A stretch of DNA of 64,000 nt, taken from NCBI RefSeq assembly GCF_000801105.2, contig NC_079513.1, positions 23,342,273 through 23,406,272 on the forward strand. The letters run 5' to 3'. This stretch comes from Raphanus sativus (lineage: Eukaryota; Streptophyta; Magnoliopsida; Brassicales; Brassicaceae). Numbering within the stretch: position 1 is the first letter of the stretch; each line of letters begins with the position of its first letter. The position numbers were made by a program, and so were the translations under genes. Below are positions 13,552-25,049 of this stretch, in pieces. A model generated the notes under the pieces. That model was not told where the DNA came from. It did no database searches and saw only the letters and a program-made list of their open reading frames with translations.

Positions 13552-14250
13552 TCACACTTCATAAAAGCACCAAAGGAAGATTGGAGTAAAAGATAAAAAC
13601 ACATTTGAGCTTCTTTTTTACAGCCTACTACCAATTGCCGGTTTTTTTTATTCACATTTCTTCACCCAAATTGTTCTTTGTAATTTTGATTTGAAGCAAC
13701 TGAACTCAAAGAAAAAAAATTCAATTTCTTCATTAAATTATTCATCACCAATTTATTTCTTTTATATTCTTTTTGATTTTGAGTACACTATTTGTCAAAG
13801 TAGATACTTAATTTCTATTGATATTTTTCTCCTATGCAAACCCAACTTTCAAAATTTGCCTCACCCATTGTGCTAGCAGATTTAGAGAATTTATCAAGCA
13901 ACTCTTCAAAAATAAAGACAATAGATCTTTCAGTTTATTAGTGATAAAAAACCATAACTGATATGCCAAATCATTAGGTTGGTCGACATAGCTTCTCGTC
14001 TTCCATGCTATTGTTGTTGGAGTGAAAGATTGTTAGGAACTGATGTTGCAACAGTGTCAAGAATCCGGTGATTAATGTAGCTGCTCGAGGAAACTTTGGT
14101 GAGAATTGCACGTGGCGGTGATGGCATTGGCAAAAAGAGGATAACTGATGCTAAATAATGAAGCTAAGAACAATGCTTGGCCGAGTGTTCTTGTGTGCCA
14201 CAAATCTGACAGCGATCGTGGAGTATGGTATGCATTTCCATAGTCGTAAC
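13552..14250. other. ACT4 3' UTR and degenerate sequence before the hAT element
   Basis: The T-rich ACT4 3' region is followed, from about 13980, by GC-richer sequence with short open stretches and several stops. It appears to continue after the hAT element (16106 onward), so it was the transposon target. I could not identify it. Confidence 0.35.
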
Positions 14251-16105
14251 TAGGGATGTCAAAACGGGCTTCTCTACCCATTTACGTCCAAGCCCGTTTA
14301 ATTTTTGTGTCCATATAGAGCCCATTTACTTAATTATATTAAACGGGTTTCGACGGGTTTGTCCACATATGTCCGTTTAATAAACGGGTTTCAATAAAAA
14401 TAGTTGGACAGCCCGTTAAGCCCATTTATTTTTTTTCTCTGTTTTGAACGATGTCGTTTTATGGTGTTAACATTAACCTAATCTCTTTGTCGTCGTTTTC
14501 AGTCTTCATCTTCTTGCCTCCTTTTTAAAATATCAAAGTGCCTTCTAGGGTTTCGAATATCAAAGTGCCTTCTTGGGTTTCGATTTGTCTGTTCATCTCG
14601 TGTCTTCTACTTCTTCGTCTTCACTCTCTCTTCCTCGCATCTTAGAGACAGTCAAGGTTCGTTTTTAAAAGAAAAATTATTACTGAAATTGCTGTTTCAG
14701 ACTGATTTGTGGGTTTGTTTAAAAATGGGTCCTTCAAGCGACTTTGAGTTCGTTTAAGCATACTGACAAAGTTTTTTTTCCATGTGAATCAGTATGAAAC
14801 GAGTGTAGAGGAAGCAAGACACTCTCTCTTACTCGCATCCATTTACGGTCAAGGTTCGTGTTTCAAACTGATTTCGTTGTTAGCTTTGATTATAGGGTCT
14901 TTAAGTTGTCAACAGCTTGTTGCTTGTGCTTGATCTGGGTTCTTTGTTTATGGGTTTAGATTATTTGTATAAAAGTTTCTCATTTGTCAAAAGCTTGTTG
15001 CTTGTGCTTGATCTGGGTCCTTAAGCTTGTGATTTCATCACGTGTATATTATTGTACATGAGGAGGGTTTTAGTTTAATCATGTAGATTATGATGACATT
15101 TGCTTTTAATTTGGTTGGAAAAATATTATTAATCAAAGTCACTCTTCTCTCTTTTGTTAACGTGTGTAGGGGAGGGGATGATGGTTTTGTAGCCGTTCGT
15201 TTGTAGTGGAAGAAAGAGGATCGTGGCTTCTATCATCTCAAGGTAGTTTCACTTTTATTGTTTGTGTGTGGTGTGAGATCTGTACTGGTTTTTAAACTAA
15301 TTTGTGTTCTGTAATTTTTTTTTCATTCTTGGCATTTGCTTAGCACATTAGTTCACGCTTTGTATAATATTGTTATTTCAATTCTTCCACTACTAAAGTG
15401 TATGAGTCTGTAATCTGTATTTCTTAAACTTGTTTATTTAGGTTTCTTTAATGGAATGATTTTAAGAATATAAGTTGCATTAATACTCATTTTGTTTCAT
15501 TTTTTTTTGCAGGGATGGATTCTGAATCTGTGCACACTATGGCGCTTCTTGAAGCTCAACGTGAATACATGGATATGAATGATGAAGATGCTGAATTTGA
15601 GGAAGATGAAGATGCTGAATTTGATGTCGATGAGGAGTTGGCAGAAGCAAACGTTCAGTGTGAAACACAAGCTACTGCATCAACACAAGCAGCAAAACCT
15701 CAACGTAAGCGTCGAAAAACCTCTGCTGTTTGGAAAGATTTTGAACCAGTGGGGATAGAGGATGATGGAAAAGAAAGAGCTAGGTGCATTCACTGTGATT
15801 CAAAATTAATTTGTGGTAATACTCATGGTACAAATCAGTTTGATAGGTTTCATGTTTCAATTATGTTTTATATGACAGATTTCAGGTTTTATTTATTTTA
15901 TGAAGCAGATAGGTTATGTTCATTTTTTTTTAAATAAACGGGTTTTTAACGGGCTTTAAATGGGTTTGGTGTTAAATGGACTTATATAAATGGGTTTTAA
16001 ATGGTTTAGTTTAAACGGGCTTTAAATGGACATCTATTAAACGGGCTTGGACATATTTGGGGTTGGACATAAACGGGCCGGATAGCCCGTTTGGACACTC
16101 GTAAC
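14244..16105 (+). mobile_element. Internally deleted hAT transposon carrying a BED zinc-finger fragment
   Basis: TCGTAAC occurs at 14244-14250 and 16099-16105 (7 of the expected 8 bases of a hAT duplication). The left end TAGGGATGTCAAAACGGGCT resembles Ac/Ds-type ends; the right end AGCCCGTTTGGACAC is the matching inverted end. Both sides carry many subterminal copies of an AACGGGTTT/AACGGGCTT motif, the usual transposase-binding layout of hAT elements. The interior holds only the start of a transposase gene. Confidence 0.85.
15515..15937 (+). pseudogene. hAT transposase N-terminal fragment with BED zinc finger
   Basis: Begins MDSESVHTMALLEAQREY, has an acidic stretch (DEDAEFEEDEDAEF) and a basic KPQRKRRKT signal, then a BED finger: SAVWKDFEPV, CIHCDSKL and a trailing His in the GTNQFDRFH region. 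The DDE catalytic core and the dimerisation domain are missing. After about residue 113 the frame runs into AT-rich sequence that joins the right terminal repeats. Two repeated leader pieces upstream (GTCAAGGTTCG near 14650 and 14850) look like untranslated exons. Not functional as a transposase, but the DNA-binding part could still be made. Confidence 0.8.
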
Positions 16106-16788
16106 GTTGTTGTTGCCAAACATGTTGGAAATGCTGTTTATGCTCATTAAAGTGTTCATTAAAGAAATGATATCGTAAGTAGTAAAGAAAACAGATTAAA
16201 GAAGATTCATCTTATCCGTTAGCATACCGAAAAATTACAAATCAATTGAGAATTCAGAATATGTCACGTTTTCTCGAAGAGATGCTACTGTAGTAATACA
16301 ATTGTGATACATATTATTCGAAAAAGCAAATTAGCATGTCAAAACAGCATGTTCCATATATAACGTTGGCGTAATGAAAATGTGACATAATATGCGTTAA
16401 TTGTCTCAACTCAGCTAATCCAGTTTTTCGATTTAATGGGTGCGATTTAGATGTTATTAAATGAGAAAAGAAGTTAAGATTTAACGGATAATCCCGATGG
16501 ATTACGGTGAATCTAGTTTGTCACATTGTGTGGTAAGAACCGAGATACGTAAACGTTGATGTGAAATGAGTACGGTTGGGTATAGTATGGCGTAGTAATA
16601 CGGATACTAAGCCTTACTGGTTTAATAAATCCTAGTTTTATATTCGATTTCGGTTTACCTAAACCGAATTGGAAACCCAGAAACACATTAAATTAAACAA
16701 TAACTTTTTTGAAGCAGTCTCCTCGCGCCGGTGACGGAACCCTAAGTAAGCAGTGCGAAGTAGGCGACCGAATCAAGGAGGAAGCGGA
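16106..16788. other. Intergenic DNA and MBD6 promoter/leader
   Basis: No gene seen to about 16700. The leader contains GGAACCCTAAG at about 16736-16746, a telo-box-like AACCCTA motif common in promoters of growth-related plant genes. Confidence 0.4.
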
Positions 16789-17635
16789 ATGTCGAACGGT
16801 ACAGAACAGGTGAATCCACCGCCGGATCACTCGAAGTCGAGGAAGCGTTCGGCGCCGTTAGACAGTTGGTTACCTGATGGTTGGAGAGTTGAAGATAAGG
16901 TTCGAACCTCCGGTGCTACAGCTGGTTCGGTGGATAAGGTATATATGAAATCTCTTAATCTTTTACTCCTTCGTCGTAGCTCGAAACTGTTCACATTGAA
17001 GATTCTCTGATTCGTCGCTGCTACAGTGTTTTTAGATTTTTAAAAAAAATTGCATCTTTCATAGTGTGAAGTGTGTTCTTGTAGTAGAGAGAGTACACAA
17101 TGGATTCGTGTGTTTATAGGGCTAAATGTGATTAGCATTAAGTTTGATTAATCTTGTGTTTGCAGTACTATTACGAACCAGTCACAGGGCGTAGGTTTCG
17201 GTCCAGGACCGAAGTGCTGTACTACTTGGAACATGGAACCACCCCTAAGAAAGGAAGCAAGAAAGCAGATTTCAATCCAGACGTGAGTTAACATGCTTTA
17301 AAGTTTGAACCTTTCACCGCCGTTTCTTTTTTTTTTTTGAAAAAAACTTGTGATTAATATGGAATCTTGTATATTTGCAGCATTTGGAAGGCCAAGGAAG
17401 GAGTAAATCCAGCAGAAAAGCTAAAGAGCAGCCGCCACCACCGCCACCGCCACGGCCATTGAACTTTGATTTTGAGAATGCACCAGATAAGGTAAGCTGG
17501 TCTATGGCGAACTCGGGAGAGGAAGCTTGGTTGCCTTTTGTTGGGGACGACAAGGTTCAAGATTCAGTGAGAAGAGATTGGTGCGCTGCCTTTACTGCTG
17601 TCACGACCAAAAACCCAAGTAAACTGTCGCTGTAG
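16789..17635 (+). CDS. MBD6: Methyl-CpG-binding domain protein, MBD5/MBD6 type
   Basis: Nuclear protein of 173 residues that binds methylated CG sites. Exons: 16789-16938, 17166-17282 and 17381-17635. The MBD lies at about residues 24-88: LDSWLPDGWRVEDKVR, then the KYYYEPVTGRRFRSRTEVLYYLEHG core, split by the first intron at SVDK|YYYEP. After it come a basic linker, a proline run (PPPPPPPRP, about 108-116) and a C-terminal WLPFVGDD...RRDWCAAF segment, also found in Arabidopsis MBD5 and MBD6. Arabidopsis MBD6 is involved in silencing at methylated loci and rRNA genes. It is shorter than I recall for Arabidopsis MBD6 (about 225 residues, with one recognisable domain) and closer to MBD5 in length; MBD6 is chosen on gene order. 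Confidence 0.9.
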
Positions 17636-17931
17636 AGACGATGATGTCTCGGTGGCGATTTTTTGGGCTGTGGCATGTATTAAAACTTTAACGGAGATGG
17701 TAGAGTTAGTTAACTGCAGCAATGCTTTCTTAGTATTTACATGATTTAAGTTAATTGTATCGCTAATTTTCTTAGCATTTTTGGAGGATATGTTACCACC
17801 TTCAGGGTTCTACTTCTACTCTACACTCGTTGTCTAGCCATCAATGCACAAAAACTCAAATGATAAGGCAAGCAATAGATAACACAATAATGTTAGTATA
17901 CAAAGAATAAAACATGGAAATATAGCACGAA

Positions 17932-18003
17932 GCGTCTGTAGTCCAACGGTTAGGATAATTGCCTTCCAAGCAATAGACCCGGGTTCGACTCCCGGCAGAC
18001 GCA
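17932..18003 (+). tRNA. tRNA-Gly (anticodon TCC)
   Basis: A 72-base cloverleaf. The acceptor stem GCGTCTG pairs with CAGACGC, with discriminator A. The anticodon stem ATTGC/GCAAT encloses the loop CTTCCAA, anticodon TCC. The T arm CCGGG-TTCGACT-CCCGG is perfect. The B-box GGTTCGACTCC is present and a TTTTTTT terminator follows at 18004. No intron and no encoded CCA, as expected for a nuclear plant tRNA. Confidence 0.97.
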
Positions 18004-18222
18004 TTTTTTTGGAAACCTTTTCTCTTAACAAGCGGTAACAACTTTGTATATCAAATAAACAGTCTCGTGTTTACTAAGATGTGTATTAACGTAATGCCAT
18101 TTTCATCAATCATCATAAATCAAACTTACGTTGCCTGCACGCGCCGAATCGTATCGTGTGGTCACCGTTTCTCGCACCTTCTTCTTCTCCTGCGAGTGAA
18201 GATGATTAGATACTCTGTTTTC

Positions 18223-18480
18223 ATGGCGGGCACTTGCACCTCCATTAGCTCTTCTTCGATGGTTGAGCTTTCCAGGTTGATCAACTGAGCAGGAGTTCCT
18301 TTCTCTGTTAGGATCTCCACCAGAAGGTCCAAGACCCGAGACCATGGAGGTTGTTTCACTGCACCTAGCCCCAACTCTGTTTTTTTGTGTTCTTGAAGTT
18401 CGTCTCTACTGGTGAATTGATTCGTTTTTTTTTGTGAAATGGAAATAATGAATTAGGCTTTTGATGTGTTGATGACATTT
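18223..18480 (+). pseudogene. Relic of the 5' exon of a PGRL1-like (At5g59400 type) gene, copy A
   Basis: Starts ATG with MAGTCTSISSSSMVEL, a Ser-rich plastid-transit-like sequence. The following GGAGTTCCTTTCTC...AGGATCTCCACCAGAAGG would read AGVPFSVRISTRRS in the better copy. Here a TGA in LIN-TGA-AG and a TAG-like change (GTTAGG for GTTCGG) break it. A second copy starts at 23569. The link to PGRL1-like proteins (thylakoid partners of PGR5 in cyclic electron flow) comes from the distal fragments at 18575-18840, 25330-25745 and 33090-33260. Confidence 0.55.
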
Positions 18481-18574
18481 TTGACATAGTTGAGGTAAGA
18501 TAGATCACAACTAGTCATGCTTCTAAAAATCCTCTGTTTTGAGTTTTGATGAGTATTCTTTTTTTTTGTGTAGG

Positions 18575-18840
18575 CTTTTGCGTTTGTGAGATCTGATCAA
18601 TCAAACCGATCAGCTCACAAAGCCGACTGTCATGTCTGTGAATGCATCTTGGAGTTCCGTACCAAAGTAGAAGTACAAATGAACTATATCGTTATCTTCA
18701 TCCACCCTCTGTAGCTTTGTAACAACAAATGATTGTTTAGTTTTTGTCTTAATTCTTCAGAAATCTTCGTTACCATGGGTAGAAAATGGGTATACGGCAG
18801 GATGTATACCTTGTTTCACGGCCAAGGAGAGATCAAAGTT
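18575..18840 (+). pseudogene. Relic of the Cys-rich 3' exons of a PGRL1-like gene, copy A
   Basis: Encodes SAHKADCHVCECILEFRTK, the redox Cys pair region expected at the C-terminus of PGRL1-type proteins. After an intron-like gap comes a piece that, with a frameshift, reads GRKWVYGRMYT. It shows no continuous frame and is separated from its first exon by only 300 bases, so central exons are lost. Homologous to 25480-25745. Confidence 0.6.
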
Positions 18841-19129
18841 CCAAGTTTACATAGTTCTCTGAATAAAATAAGAACATAAGTTTTGTGGACGCTTCTCAAT
18901 TGTGTTAAGAAAAGATACTAGCAACTAGAAAGCGCTTGTAACATTCAAAAGATTCATTAAAAAAATGTAGCAGCATAGCGTTTTGTCTCTTTGTAACCTA
19001 CTACTTGATTTACTTCAGACAGAACACACAGAAAAACAGAGATTCATTCCGGGTTACGAATTAACGGAGAGCTAACATTTTGCTTCTGAGCAAAAAAAAA
19101 AGAATGTGTTCCCTCCAAGCTATATCGAA

Positions 19130-19385
19130 AAAAATCCATGCGAGCTGCAGTCAAGACTCGAAATAGATTCTGTTAAACGTTTAATACCACTGAAGAAAAG
19201 AATAACAAAGTTACCAAGAATAGAGCAAGTGATGGGAAAAGACCCTCGTGGAGTAAAGCTGCATGGCCTCCGATATCTTCTTCATCAACTTTTAGAATCA
19301 CTGCGTAGTAACCGTATACTATCCCTGAGGGACATCGCCAAAAGCCTCCAACAAGTGGAACAGAGCCTCATAACAATCCACGGAT
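19130..19385 (-). pseudogene. Relic of a Rab5-interacting (Rab5IF/At5g59410 type) gene, copy A
   Basis: On the minus strand this matches 24790-25010. The better copy (24790) reads ILKVDEEDNGGHAALLQGG then FASLTLFFVTLIFF, which resembles the end of Rab5IF proteins (a YLxIDEEEYGG...FALF pattern known from the human protein). Here single-base changes shift the frame. It lies 360 bases before the first receptor kinase, in opposite orientation. Confidence 0.55.
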
Positions 19386-19743
19386 GAGGGCCACCACTTG
19401 TCGTGTCCAATGCAAGAGTGATTCTCTTCAGATTATTCATAAGTACATTCCTCTTAGCTTAATGCTAATTCAATAAAAACAAAATTTATTAAATAGTCCC
19501 GCCGTGTGGGGCGGGTAAATCAACGACTACTCACCACCACTTCTCTTGGGTACTACTTGCTCTTATTACCTTCAGATATTTCACAATTGTTTGTCTTTTT
19601 ATTCTTGACTATCTCATCTTCGAAAAGTCTTCTTTATGTGAATGGATCAATGTGGAAGATAATAGCCCTATAAACATTTGGAAGATATTCATCATACATT
19701 TTGCTCATCTCTTTGTACTCATTTCCTCCAAAATACGAGAAAA

Positions 19744-22700
19744 ATGAAACTCTTTCTTTTCCTTTCTTTCAGTGCTCTCATGTTACTTGAAGCATTCGGG
19801 AATAGCCATGAAACTGATAAGCAAGCATTACTCATGTTCAAGTCTCAAGTTTCTGAGGAGAAAAAAGTTTTGCTGTCCTCATGGAACAACTCGTTCCCTC
19901 TCTGCAGATGGACGGGAGTTACATGTGGCCGCAAACACAAGAGAGTTACTGGTTTAGACCTCGGAGGATTCCAATTGGGTGGAGTGATATCGCCATATAT
20001 TGGTAATCTTTCGTTTCTCATATCACTTAATTTCACTGATAACTCATTTGGTGAAACCATCCCTCAAGAGCTGGGAAACTTATTTAGACTTCAGCATTTG
20101 GTTATGGCATTTAATTTCCACAACGGAGGGATTCCAGCAAGTCTGTTCAACTGTTCTAGATTGTTAGAACTTGATTTATTTTCAAATCATCTTGGACAAG
20201 GTCTATCTTCAGAACTAGGATCATTGAGGAAGCTTGTTTCTTTAGACCTTGGTAAAAACAAATTGAAAGGAAAACTCCCTGTGTCTCTAGGAAACTTGAC
20301 ATCCCTCAAAGGACTTTCCTTTTCAGAAAATTATCTGGAAGGAGAAATTCCAGATGGTATAGCTAGATTGAATCAAATGGTGGAACTTGGGTTAGCATTA
20401 AACAATTTCTCTGGTGTTTTTCCTCCTGCAATTTACCATTTTTCTTCACTTCAGTATTTGAACATGTTTGGTAACAATTTCTCTGGGAACCTGAGGTCTG
20501 ATTTTGGTAATTTGCTGCCAAACCTTCGAGAATTGCTTATAGGAAATAATTCTCTCACAGGAACCATTCCATCAACCCTTTCAAATATTTCAACTCTTCA
20601 ATATTTGGCCATGGAACTTAACAGCTTGACAGGGAGTATTCCTCTGAGTTTTGCAAAACTACGATATTTGCAAACACTAGGCCTTAATGGAAATTCTTTG
20701 GGAAGTTATTCAGCTGGAGATATTGAATTTCTTGTTGCTTTGACTAATTGCACCAAACTTCAAAGCTTAGATGTGTCATTCAATAGGCTTGGGGGTGACT
20801 TGCCTGCCTCCATTGCCAATCTGTCAATAAACCTCAGAGAGTTATTTCTAGGAAGCAATTCCATATCTGGAAGCATTCCTCATGACATTGGGAATCTCAA
20901 AAGCCTACAATCATTTTGGTTGCCCAAAAATCTATTGAAAGGACCAATCCAAACCTCTTTTGGGAAACTTCCAAGATTGCTGGAATTAAGTGTCTCGACA
21001 AATAGAATGTCAGGAGAGATACCATATTCTTTAGGCAACATCACACGATTAGAAAGACTATCTTTGTCCAACAATAGTTTTGAAGGAATCATTCCTCCAA
21101 GTCTTGGTAAATGTAGCTATTTGCTATATTTAGATATCGGGAATAATAAGTTGAATGGTATTATACCTCAGGAGATTATGAAAATTTCAACCCTTGTTTC
21201 CCTAAAAATGTCAAATAATTTATTGACTGGCTCTCTACCAGAAGATGTTGGACAACTTGGAAATATTGGTAATTTATCTGTTGCTCATAATAAGCTGTCA
21301 GGGAAACTTCCAAAGACTTTAGGAAAGTGTCTCTCAATGGAAAGACTTGATTTGCAAGGAAATTATTTTCATGGAATCATTCCAGATATAAGTGGATTGG
21401 TGGGTATTATGGAGGTTGATTTCTCAAGCAACAATCTTTCCGGAAGAATCCCTGAATATCTTGCAAACTTTAGCTTGTTGGAGTATCTCAATCTATCATT
21501 CAACAATTTTGAGGGAAATGTACCAACAGAAGGAAAGTTCAAAAATGGCACTATTGTCTCAGTATCTGGAAACAAAAATCTTTGTGGAGGCGCCTTGGTA
21601 CTGCGACTACAGCCATGTTTTACGCAACCACCAAGAAATTCAAGAAAGAAACTTGTGATTGGGGTAAGCATATGCATATCTTTGCTTTTGGTTTTGTTTA
21701 TATCTTCAGTTTCTCTTTGTTGGTTAAAAAGAAGAAAGAAAAAAAGTATCAATGAAGCAACTACTTCAACCTTGGGGGCTTTTCATGAAATGATAAGTTA
21801 TGGAGATCTTCGAAATGCGACAGATGGCTTCTCTTCGAGTAATTTGATTGGGTCAGGCAGCTTTGGTACCGTGTTCAAAGCCATTCTCTCTGCTGAGAAC
21901 AAGGTTGCTGCAGTGAAAGTTCTAAACATGCAGAGACGTGGAGCAATGAGGAGTTTTATGGCAGAATGTGAATCCTTGAAAGACATTCGACATCGTAATC
22001 TTGTGAAGCTGTTGACAGCTTGTTCGAGTATTGATTTCCAGGGAAATGAATTCAGAGCTCTAGTTTATGAGTACATGCCAAATGGAAGCTTGGATAGGTG
22101 GCTGCACCCAAAAGAATTTGAAGAGATTTGTAGGCCCTCAAGAAAGTTGACACTTTTGGAAAGGCTTAACATAGCGGTAAATGTGGCTTCTGTTTTGGAG
22201 TATCTTCATCTTAATTGCCATGAAGCGATTTCTCATTGCGATCTTAAACCAAGCAACGTTCTTCTAGACGATGATCTAACCGCCCATGTTAGTGACTTTG
22301 GTCTTGCTCGGATCCTTCTCAAATTCGACCAAGAAACCTTCCTTAACCAACTTAGCTCGGCTGGAGTCAGAGGAAGCATCGGATATGCAGCACCAGGTAA
22401 ACATATAATATTTGAATGAAGGAAAATTAATATATTTCTTGCTCCAATCTTGTTTGTATGACTTATGGTGCAGAATATGCGATGGGAGGAGAGATATCAG
22501 TACATGGTGATGTGTATAGTTTTGGGATTCTCATTTTCGAAATGTTCAGTGGAAAACGACCAACCGATGAGATGTTTGGAGGAGACTTAACGCTCCGTAG
22601 CTGCATCAGGTCTGCATTACCAGAGCAAGTTTTGGATGTGGCAGACGAATTGGTTCTTCACAACGGCCTTAGAATTGGCTTCCCTGCTGCTGAGTGCTTG

Positions 22701-22835
22701 ACAAATGTTTTAGAAGTGGGACTTGGGTGTTCTGAAGAGTCTCCAGCAAACCGATTGGGAATGAGTGAGGTTGTAAAAGAATTAATCTCAATCAAGGAGA
22801 GGTTCTTCAAAACCAGAAGAGGAGCTAGAAGTTAA
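19744..22835 (+). CDS. LRR receptor kinase, subfamily XII (EFR/FLS2 class), copy 1
   Basis: Predicted plasma-membrane receptor kinase of 1004 residues. Exons 19744-22396 and 22474-22835; the intron, inside the Gly/Glu of GYAAP(G)|EYAM, is at the position known for this subfamily. The ATG at 19744 gives a clean signal peptide (MKLFLFLSFSALMLL). Then LRRNT (ETDKQALLMFKSQV, WNNSFPLCRWTGVTCG), about twenty 24-residue LRRs, an LCGG cap, a TM helix at about 637-660 and a kinase. The kinase has GSGSFG (703-708), Lys725, HCD (831-833; Cys replaces the usual Arg, so non-RD) and DFG (851-853). Non-RD subfamily XII kinases include the microbial-pattern receptors EFR and FLS2; the ligand here is unknown. 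The closest Arabidopsis relatives I recall are the At3g47570 group. Intact. Confidence 0.94.
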
Positions 22836-23119
22836 AGTGTGTCTTGTATGCTTGCTCCTCTACAAACTTGAAAGACTTGTTGATGTATCATATTCTTCAT
22901 AATAATATGCTTTGAATGTTGTGAGCATAATGCTACGCTGTTAGCAGACAAAATATGAATATTGTTTTAGCAGTTTGGTTTTTGTAATTTTGGAATTTCA
23001 ATCGGTAAAACATTGCTTTAGAAATTTGATATATCTAATTATACATGTTTAGTAGTGTCTACAAGTTTCAGAGCTTTAGCATTGACCCACGATCCTTGAA
23101 CTATCTCCACTTCCACTCA
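22836..23119. other. 3' UTR of receptor kinase 1, conserved among the three copies
   Basis: AGTGTGTCTTGTATGCTTGC, TACAAACTTGAA, TTGTTGATGTAT and AATATGCTTTGAATGTTGTG recur after the stop of all three kinases (32290 and 37339), showing that the duplicated unit extended past the coding region. Confidence 0.75.
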
Positions 23120-23460
23120 CTCAAGCGTTCATCACTTCAGATCATGGAGATTCGAAGCTTTTCTTTCGGAAGAAGTGCGAAGCCAAGAAGTGCATTAAAA
23201 GACTTGATCGCAGAGGGAAATCAACTCAGTGAGCAAAGCTACTCTCTTTTCTTTTAACGGTTCAGGGCATCAAACAGAGCTCTGAAGGTTTCCCGACAGT
23301 TATCGTTGGGAGAAGAGAGTTCTTATCTTCTTCTTCCTTTTCTTAGTTTTCTAATTGTTTTCACTTGCTTGACCCACAAGTTACAAACGTCTTGCAAGTT
23401 ATTGATGGAGGAGTAGCTCAAAACACTGAAACAGGAACAACGCATATATATATAAATCAA
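23120..23460 (+). pseudogene. Relic of a thymidylate kinase (ZEUS1-like) 5' part, copy B
   Basis: A segment parallel to 32560-32860. In copy C the P-loop LDRSGKSTQCAKLLSF can be read; here the same stretch has GAG for GCG and GTGAGC for GTGCGC, so a stop or shift breaks it. A later piece, TTATTGATGGAGGAGTAGC, is the broken form of the LMEEKLK region. Thymidylate kinase makes dTDP from dTMP; Arabidopsis ZEUS1 is At5g59440. Not functional. Confidence 0.6.
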
Positions 23461-23568
23461 ACGCATGTTGTGTGCACGCCCCGAGTAGTTTCGTGTGGTC
23501 ACCGTTTCTCGCATCTTCTTCTTCTTCTTCTTCTACGGCGAGTGAAGAGGATTAGATACTCTGTTTTC

Positions 23569-23885
23569 ATGGCGGGCACTTGCACCCCCATTAGCTCTTC
23601 GTCGATCGTTGAGTTTCCAGGTTGATCAACCGAGCTGGAGTTCCTTTCTCCGTTCGGATCTCCACCAGAAGGTCCATGGAGGTGGTTTCACTGCACCAGC
23701 CTCCTCACGTCAGGAAGGTCTCTTGAAGCTCTTCATGTATGCCTAGCCCCAACTCTGTTTTATTTTTCTTTTTTGATGTTCGTCACTAAATGGTGAATTG
23801 ATTCGTTTTTGTGATTTGGAAATAGTGAATAAGGCGAGGGATGCTTATTACAATGACAGAGTTGAGGTAAGAGAAAGATCACAAC
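23569..23885 (+). pseudogene. Relic of the 5' exon of a PGRL1-like gene, copy B
   Basis: Best-preserved first-exon copy: ATG, MAGTCTPISSSSIVEF, then (one base out of frame) LINRAGVPFSVRISTRRS, a basic, Ser/Thr-rich plastid-transit-like sequence. At about 23835 GATGCTTATTACAATGACAG corresponds to the DSYYDGKP start of the next exon, seen better at 33090. Frameshifts and stops make it non-functional. It sits inside the split thymidylate kinase relic. Confidence 0.55.
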
Positions 23886-24304
23886 TAGTTGACTAAGGCA
23901 GACGTGGCATGGGAAACAGAGACGCTGTCTCGATCAGAGGCTTTGGCTTGAAGCTTCTCTCTTCCTTTAAATACTATCATCATTGTTTATATTTGAGGTT
24001 TATCCTGAATATGGTGAAAACTGGATTGTGACTTTGAGACATCGAAACTAAATTAGCATCATCTATTATCCTTTTCGTTTGTAAACGTTATCGTTGTTTG
24101 GATCTTTCTATTTCATAAATCAAAGAGAGAGAGATTCAGTGATAAGGAGAGTTCGTGACTCTAAACTTATCAAAAAGCTACTCTATTTCTAGATGATCGT
24201 AGCATTCATCTCCTCTTCAGCGCCAGCCAATCGTTGGGAGAAGAGGTTCTTATCTTTTAGTTTTCTAATTGTTTTCATTTGCGTAACCACCAAGTTACTG
24301 TTTT

Positions 24305-24710
24305 CTTGCAGGTCATTGATGGAGGAGAAGCTTTAAACAGGAACGACTCTTATCGTTATTCATATTCTGGTGAGGTGCCGGTCTTATATTTATTGGTGCA
24401 AGGCGCCGGAAACAGGGCTGCCGGCTTGTGTACTTTACCTTGACATTTCACCTGGAGGAGCTGCTGAGAGAGGATTCACAAGAGATGAGAGATATGAGGG
24501 AGTGGACTTTCAGAGGAAAGTTGCAGACTTTTGTCAAACTTTAGGTGATCCGTCATGGAAGGTGAATGGATGAACACTCTTGTTCTCCTTTTAGACGTTA
24601 CTCCATACGGTTCATCTATAAATAAACTAAACCAAGAAGTGGTGTTGGATAAAGTTAAAAGAGTGTACTCAAGCAACGCCTCTTTGTCTCCTCTGCTCTC
24701 ATCTTGATTC
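24305..24710 (+). pseudogene. Relic of a thymidylate kinase (ZEUS1-like) 3' part, copy B
   Basis: Reads in pieces: GTTCATTGATGGAGGAGAAG, then GATTCTTATCGTTATTCATA-like sequence (the DRYSYSG motif, damaged). Next comes an open run with WCKAPETGLPACVLYLDISP, GAAERGF, DERYEGVDFQRKVADF and FCQTLGDPSWKV. A last piece reads NQEVVLDKVKR...LSPLLSS and a stop. These are the LID and C-terminal regions of plant thymidylate kinase. Frameshifts, and the missing centre between 23460 and 24305, show that it is dead. Confidence 0.75.
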
Positions 24711-24789
24711 CACTGAGAAGGTTCTGTCTGATCAATAGAATGTTTGCTCAGATTTTGCAGAAGTGTACCATGCTATATAGACAAGAATC

Positions 24790-25015
24790 CCATGCGAGCT
24801 GCAGACAGACAACACACGAAATAGCTTCAGTTAAACCTTCACTACAACTGTTGAAGCAAAGAAAAAGATCAAAGTTACAAAGAAGAGAGTAAGTGATGCG
24901 AAGAGACCTCCTTGGAGTAAAGCTGCATGTCCTCCGTTATCTTCTTCATCAACCTTGAGAATCATGGCGTAGTAACGTTAAACTATACCTGAGGATATCG
25001 CCCCAAAAACCTGCC
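24790..25015 (-). pseudogene. Relic of a Rab5-interacting (Rab5IF/At5g59410 type) gene, copy B
   Basis: The minus strand encodes YYAMILKVDEEDNGGHAALL then LFASLTLFFVTLIFFFAST: a soluble acidic loop and one hydrophobic helix. This is the C-terminal layout of Rab5IF-type membrane proteins. Only this exon is preserved; exon-like sequence before it is short and frame-broken. The parallel copy is at 19130-19385. Confidence 0.6.
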
Positions 25016-25049
25016 AAAAAGTTCATTACATCAGGTTTAAATTCAACCA

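Noticed and set aside
18106..18374. Minus-strand frames over the PGRL1-like relic
   Set aside because: Antisense shadows of a Ser-rich transit-peptide region; the plus-strand reading has the initiating ATG and parallel copies.
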